Notes under the pieces: generated by a model
Told to the model about the DNA's origin: nothing
Databases searched by the model: none
What the model saw: only the letters and a program-made list of their open reading frames with translations
Source of the DNA: an uncultured Erysipelotrichales bacterium
Lineage (GTDB): Bacteria > Bacillota_I > Bacilli_A > Erysipelotrichales > Coprobacillaceae
Direction: 5' to 3'
Length of the DNA stretch: 64,000 nucleotides
NCBI GenBank assembly: GCA_910579135.1
Contig: CAJTTM010000001.1
Coordinates: forward strand, 124,001 to 188,000
In this document: in pieces, positions 62,378-64,000 of the stretch
How positions within the stretch are numbered: position 1 is the stretch's first letter
Layout: every line of letters starts with the position of its first letter
Program-made: the position numbers and the translations under genes

Positions 62378-63097
62378 CTATTCTAACATATTTTTAGACA
62401 TTAGGCTATCCAAATCTTCTTTCTCTAGTATTTTATATTCACCTAATTTAAGATTTGGATCTAATCTTAAATTCCCCATTTGTATTCTTTTTAAAAATAC
62501 AACCTTTTTGCCAACTGCCTTAAACATCTTTTTCACCTGATGATATTTTCCTTCATAAATTGTAATCTCAACATAACTCATTCCATTCTCAATTTTCAGA
62601 ACTTTTAAAGACGAACTTAAACATTTATATCCAGTATCAATCACAACTCCCTCTTTAAAAATAATTTGATCTTCATCATCTACTATACCTTCTACCTCTA
62701 CATAATAGATCTTAGAACAATGTTTTTTAGGAGATAATAAATCATGAGCTAATTTACCATCATTGCTTAAAATCAATAATCCTTCTGTATCAATATCTAA
62801 ACGACCAATAGGAAAAATCTCATGATTATAATCACCTATTAAATCAACAACAGTAGGATAATGAATATCTTCAGTTGCACTTACGTATCCTTGAGGTTTA
62901 TTTAACATATAATATACAAACTCTTGATATTCAATTCTTTCATCATTCACAACAATAATATCATTATCAGGATCAATTTGATACTTATCCTGTTTAACCA
63001 TGACATCATTTACAAACACATATCCTTTTTTTATAATACTTTTTACTTCTTTGCGTGTTCCATAACCACAGTGAGCTAATAATTTATCTAATCTCAT
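62378..63097 (-). CDS. rsuA: 16S rRNA pseudouridine(516) synthase family (RsuA)
   Basis: A 239-residue pseudouridine synthase. The N-terminal S4 domain reads MRLDKLLAHCGYGTRKEVKS. The catalytic Asp is in IGRLDIDTEGLLILSNDG. The C-terminal tail YEGKYHQVKKMFKAVGKKV is typical of RsuA/RluB enzymes. Size favours RsuA over RluB. The start overlaps the lipoprotein gene stop by 4 bp. Confidence 0.9.
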   Translation of the reverse strand: MRLDKLLAHCGYGTRKEVKSIIKKGYVFVNDVMVKQDKYQIDPDNDIIVVNDERIEYQEFVYYMLNKPQGYVSATEDIHYPTVVDLIGDYNHEIFPIGRLDIDTEGLLILSNDGKLAHDLLSPKKHCSKIYYVEVEGIVDDEDQIIFKEGVVIDTGYKCLSSSLKVLKIENGMSYVEITIYEGKYHQVKKMFKAVGKKVVFLKRIQMGNLRLDPNLKLGEYKILEKEDLDSLMSKNMLE

Positions 63098-63558
63098 ACT
63101 TTTACCTTTATAAACATTTCCTTATCTTTTGTTTTTTGTTTATCTGTATAATAATGAAGATAAACACGAATATCTTTTTTTTCTGTTACCAACCCTGAAA
63201 GTTGTAACCCTTTATAAAAACCATTTACTTTATCTATTTTATTAGGAATCAAATGATATTCTTCAACATCATATATTCCAATAGAGGGCAACATTTCTTT
63301 TTCTCCACCATCACAAATAAAAACAATATCATACATTGGTATAACTGTTTTATCTAATACAAGAACATAGCAATATTCTTTATCTATTTTTTCATAATGT
63401 AAAGAAAGAGAAAAATCACTTGTATTTTCAATAAATTGAGTACAGTTATTAAGTTTATCAACATAATGATAATATAATTCATCTTCTTTTGATAATTTTT
63501 GAGTATGACATGCTGTTAGCAAAATAAATACAATTAATAATACTAATATTTTTTTCAT
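63094..63558 (-). CDS. Predicted lipoprotein of unknown function
   Basis: A 154-residue protein with a lipoprotein signal peptide: KKILVLLIVFILLTAC, lipobox LTAC with Cys at residue 17. The mature part is ~138 residues, with alternating Tyr, Val and Lys and beta-like pattern (CYVLVLDKTVIPMYDIVFI). I know no function. The ATG at 63558 follows GGGTGATG. It is coupled to rsuA by a 4-bp overlap. Confidence 0.75.
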   Translation of the reverse strand: MKKILVLLIVFILLTACHTQKLSKEDELYYHYVDKLNNCTQFIENTSDFSLSLHYEKIDKEYCYVLVLDKTVIPMYDIVFICDGGEKEMLPSIGIYDVEEYHLIPNKIDKVNGFYKGLQLSGLVTEKKDIRVYLHYYTDKQKTKDKEMFIKVKV

Positions 63559-63598
63559 CACATCACCCAATATGTATTATAACAAACTACGAATAGAA

Positions 63599-63623
63599 TA
63601 AAAAGGCTTAATATAAGCCTTTT
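63599..63623. terminator. Terminator after the DUF1540 gene
   Basis: A 10-bp stem AAAAGGCTTA / TAAGCCTTTT with a 3-base loop. T and A runs on both sides make it usable in both directions. Confidence 0.8.
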
Positions 63624-63628
63624 ATCAA

Positions 63629-63778
63629 TTATTTTAATTCAAATGTATCACATGAAGTTTGATCATGATCCTTTGCCTTGTGGCAACGACAATTATTAAC
63701 CTCTATACAACTTGCCTCACAATGATTATCACAATTAAATTTACAACTATCAACATTACATCTTACATCTTTAGCCAT
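63629..63778 (-). CDS. DUF1540 domain protein (49 aa, Cys-rich)
   Basis: A 49-residue Cys-rich protein. The pattern VRCNVDSCKFNCDNHCEA followed by SCIEV matches the DUF1540 repeat found in spore-forming Firmicutes. It has eight Cys and could bind metal. It has a clear GGAGGTG ribosome site. A possible late-sporulation promoter lies upstream. The family has no proven role; an association with sporulation is inferred from context. Confidence 0.8.
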   Translation of the reverse strand: MAKDVRCNVDSCKFNCDNHCEASCIEVNNCRCHKAKDHDQTSCDTFELK

Positions 63779-63800
63779 GATATAATTCACCTCCATTGAT

Positions 63801-63830
63801 TAGTATAGCTAAATTTCATGTGAAATATAC
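63801..63830 (-). promoter_or_regulatory. Possible SigG/SigF-type promoter
   Basis: On the minus strand GTATA, 17-bp spacer, CTATACTA, resembling forespore sigma promoters. It overlaps the end of the Cse60-like gene and precedes the DUF1540 gene. Confidence 0.3.
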
Positions 63831-63989
63831 TATCATTGCACTAAAACTATATTCAAGTACTCCATTTAAAGATGTCATCGCAACTTGATACTGAATATCT
63901 TGGATCTTAGGTTGTACACTATTAATAAATTCATTTAATGCATCTTCTAAATCTAATTCATGTGTTTTTTCTATTATTTTAATCTTCAT
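63816..63989 (-). CDS. Cse60-like sporulation protein (57 aa)
   Basis: A 57-residue protein. The layout MKIKIIEKTHELDLEDALNE, then IQDIQYQVAMTS and the end YSFSAMIVYF resembles Bacillus Cse60 (SigE-controlled, function unknown). The match is from memory of the family pattern, so moderate. The start is 12 bp from the window edge, so its ribosome site cannot be judged. It lies upstream of the DUF1540 gene on the same strand. Confidence 0.65.
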   Translation of the reverse strand: MKIKIIEKTHELDLEDALNEFINSVQPKIQDIQYQVAMTSLNGVLEYSFSAMIVYFT

Positions 63990-64000
63990 GTTTGTATACT

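Overview
The window comes from a low-GC, spore-forming, Gram-positive chromosome. It is strongly AT-rich, uses the standard code with TGA stops, and carries Spo0A, SigK, SpoIVB, SpoIIM and SpoIIIAH-like genes. Protein style and gene order suggest an Erysipelotrichia (Coprobacillus/Erysipelatoclostridium-like) gut anaerobe; that placement is inference. No tRNA, rRNA, CRISPR array or intact insertion sequence was found.

Layout. 1-9 kb: end of transketolase, small genes, plsY divergent from parE-parC, and an ABC-2 exporter. 9-16.5 kb: sigK divergent from a yqeH-yhbY-(nadD-yqeK fusion)-rsfS-yqeM-mtnN-U32 run, tightly packed with many 4-base overlaps. 16.5-24.5 kb: an XRE regulator, a phosphoesterase, two tandem stand-alone PTS IIB genes behind a cre-like site, an ACT/DUF711 pair, a DUF815 ATPase with a DUF2156-GNAT fusion, and purF. 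24.5-40.3 kb (minus strand): a SWIM protein, deoB, xerD, spoIIM, dinB, spo0A, spoIVB, recN, tlyA, dxs, ispA, xseB, xseA, nusB, an Asp23 gene and a spoIIIAH-like gene. This largely follows the Bacillus order, so it is an ancestral sporulation, isoprenoid and DNA-repair block. 40.4-44.8 kb: a complete comGA-GG pseudopilus operon, a tiny membrane-protein gene, then efp. 44.9-48 kb: an AgrC/AgrA-like two-component system without agrB or agrD, and a decayed glnS fragment. 48-53.4 kb: an MBL hydrolase, rpmG, a class B PBP, an ssbB-like gene behind a phased repeat array, and lepA. 53.5-60.7 kb: a 2105-residue cell-wall surface protein with a long, structured upstream region. 60.7-64 kb: a disordered basic protein, a thioredoxin-like protein, trmB, a pseudouridine synthase, a lipoprotein, and small DUF1540 and Cse60-like genes.

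Working together: Spo0A, SpoIVB and pro-SigK are successive parts of the sporulation programme (entry, forespore signal, late mother-cell sigma). The comG operon, and perhaps the SsbB-like protein, point to DNA uptake. The most unusual observations are: comGF and probably comGG appear to lack ordinary start codons; five copies of an AAATTGGGATAA-type motif sit upstream of ssb, with the three direct copies exactly 31 bp apart; EF-P has Arg32 in an unusual tip loop; a glnS relic is present; and the surface-protein gene has a roughly 420-nt predicted leader with a mini-ORF.
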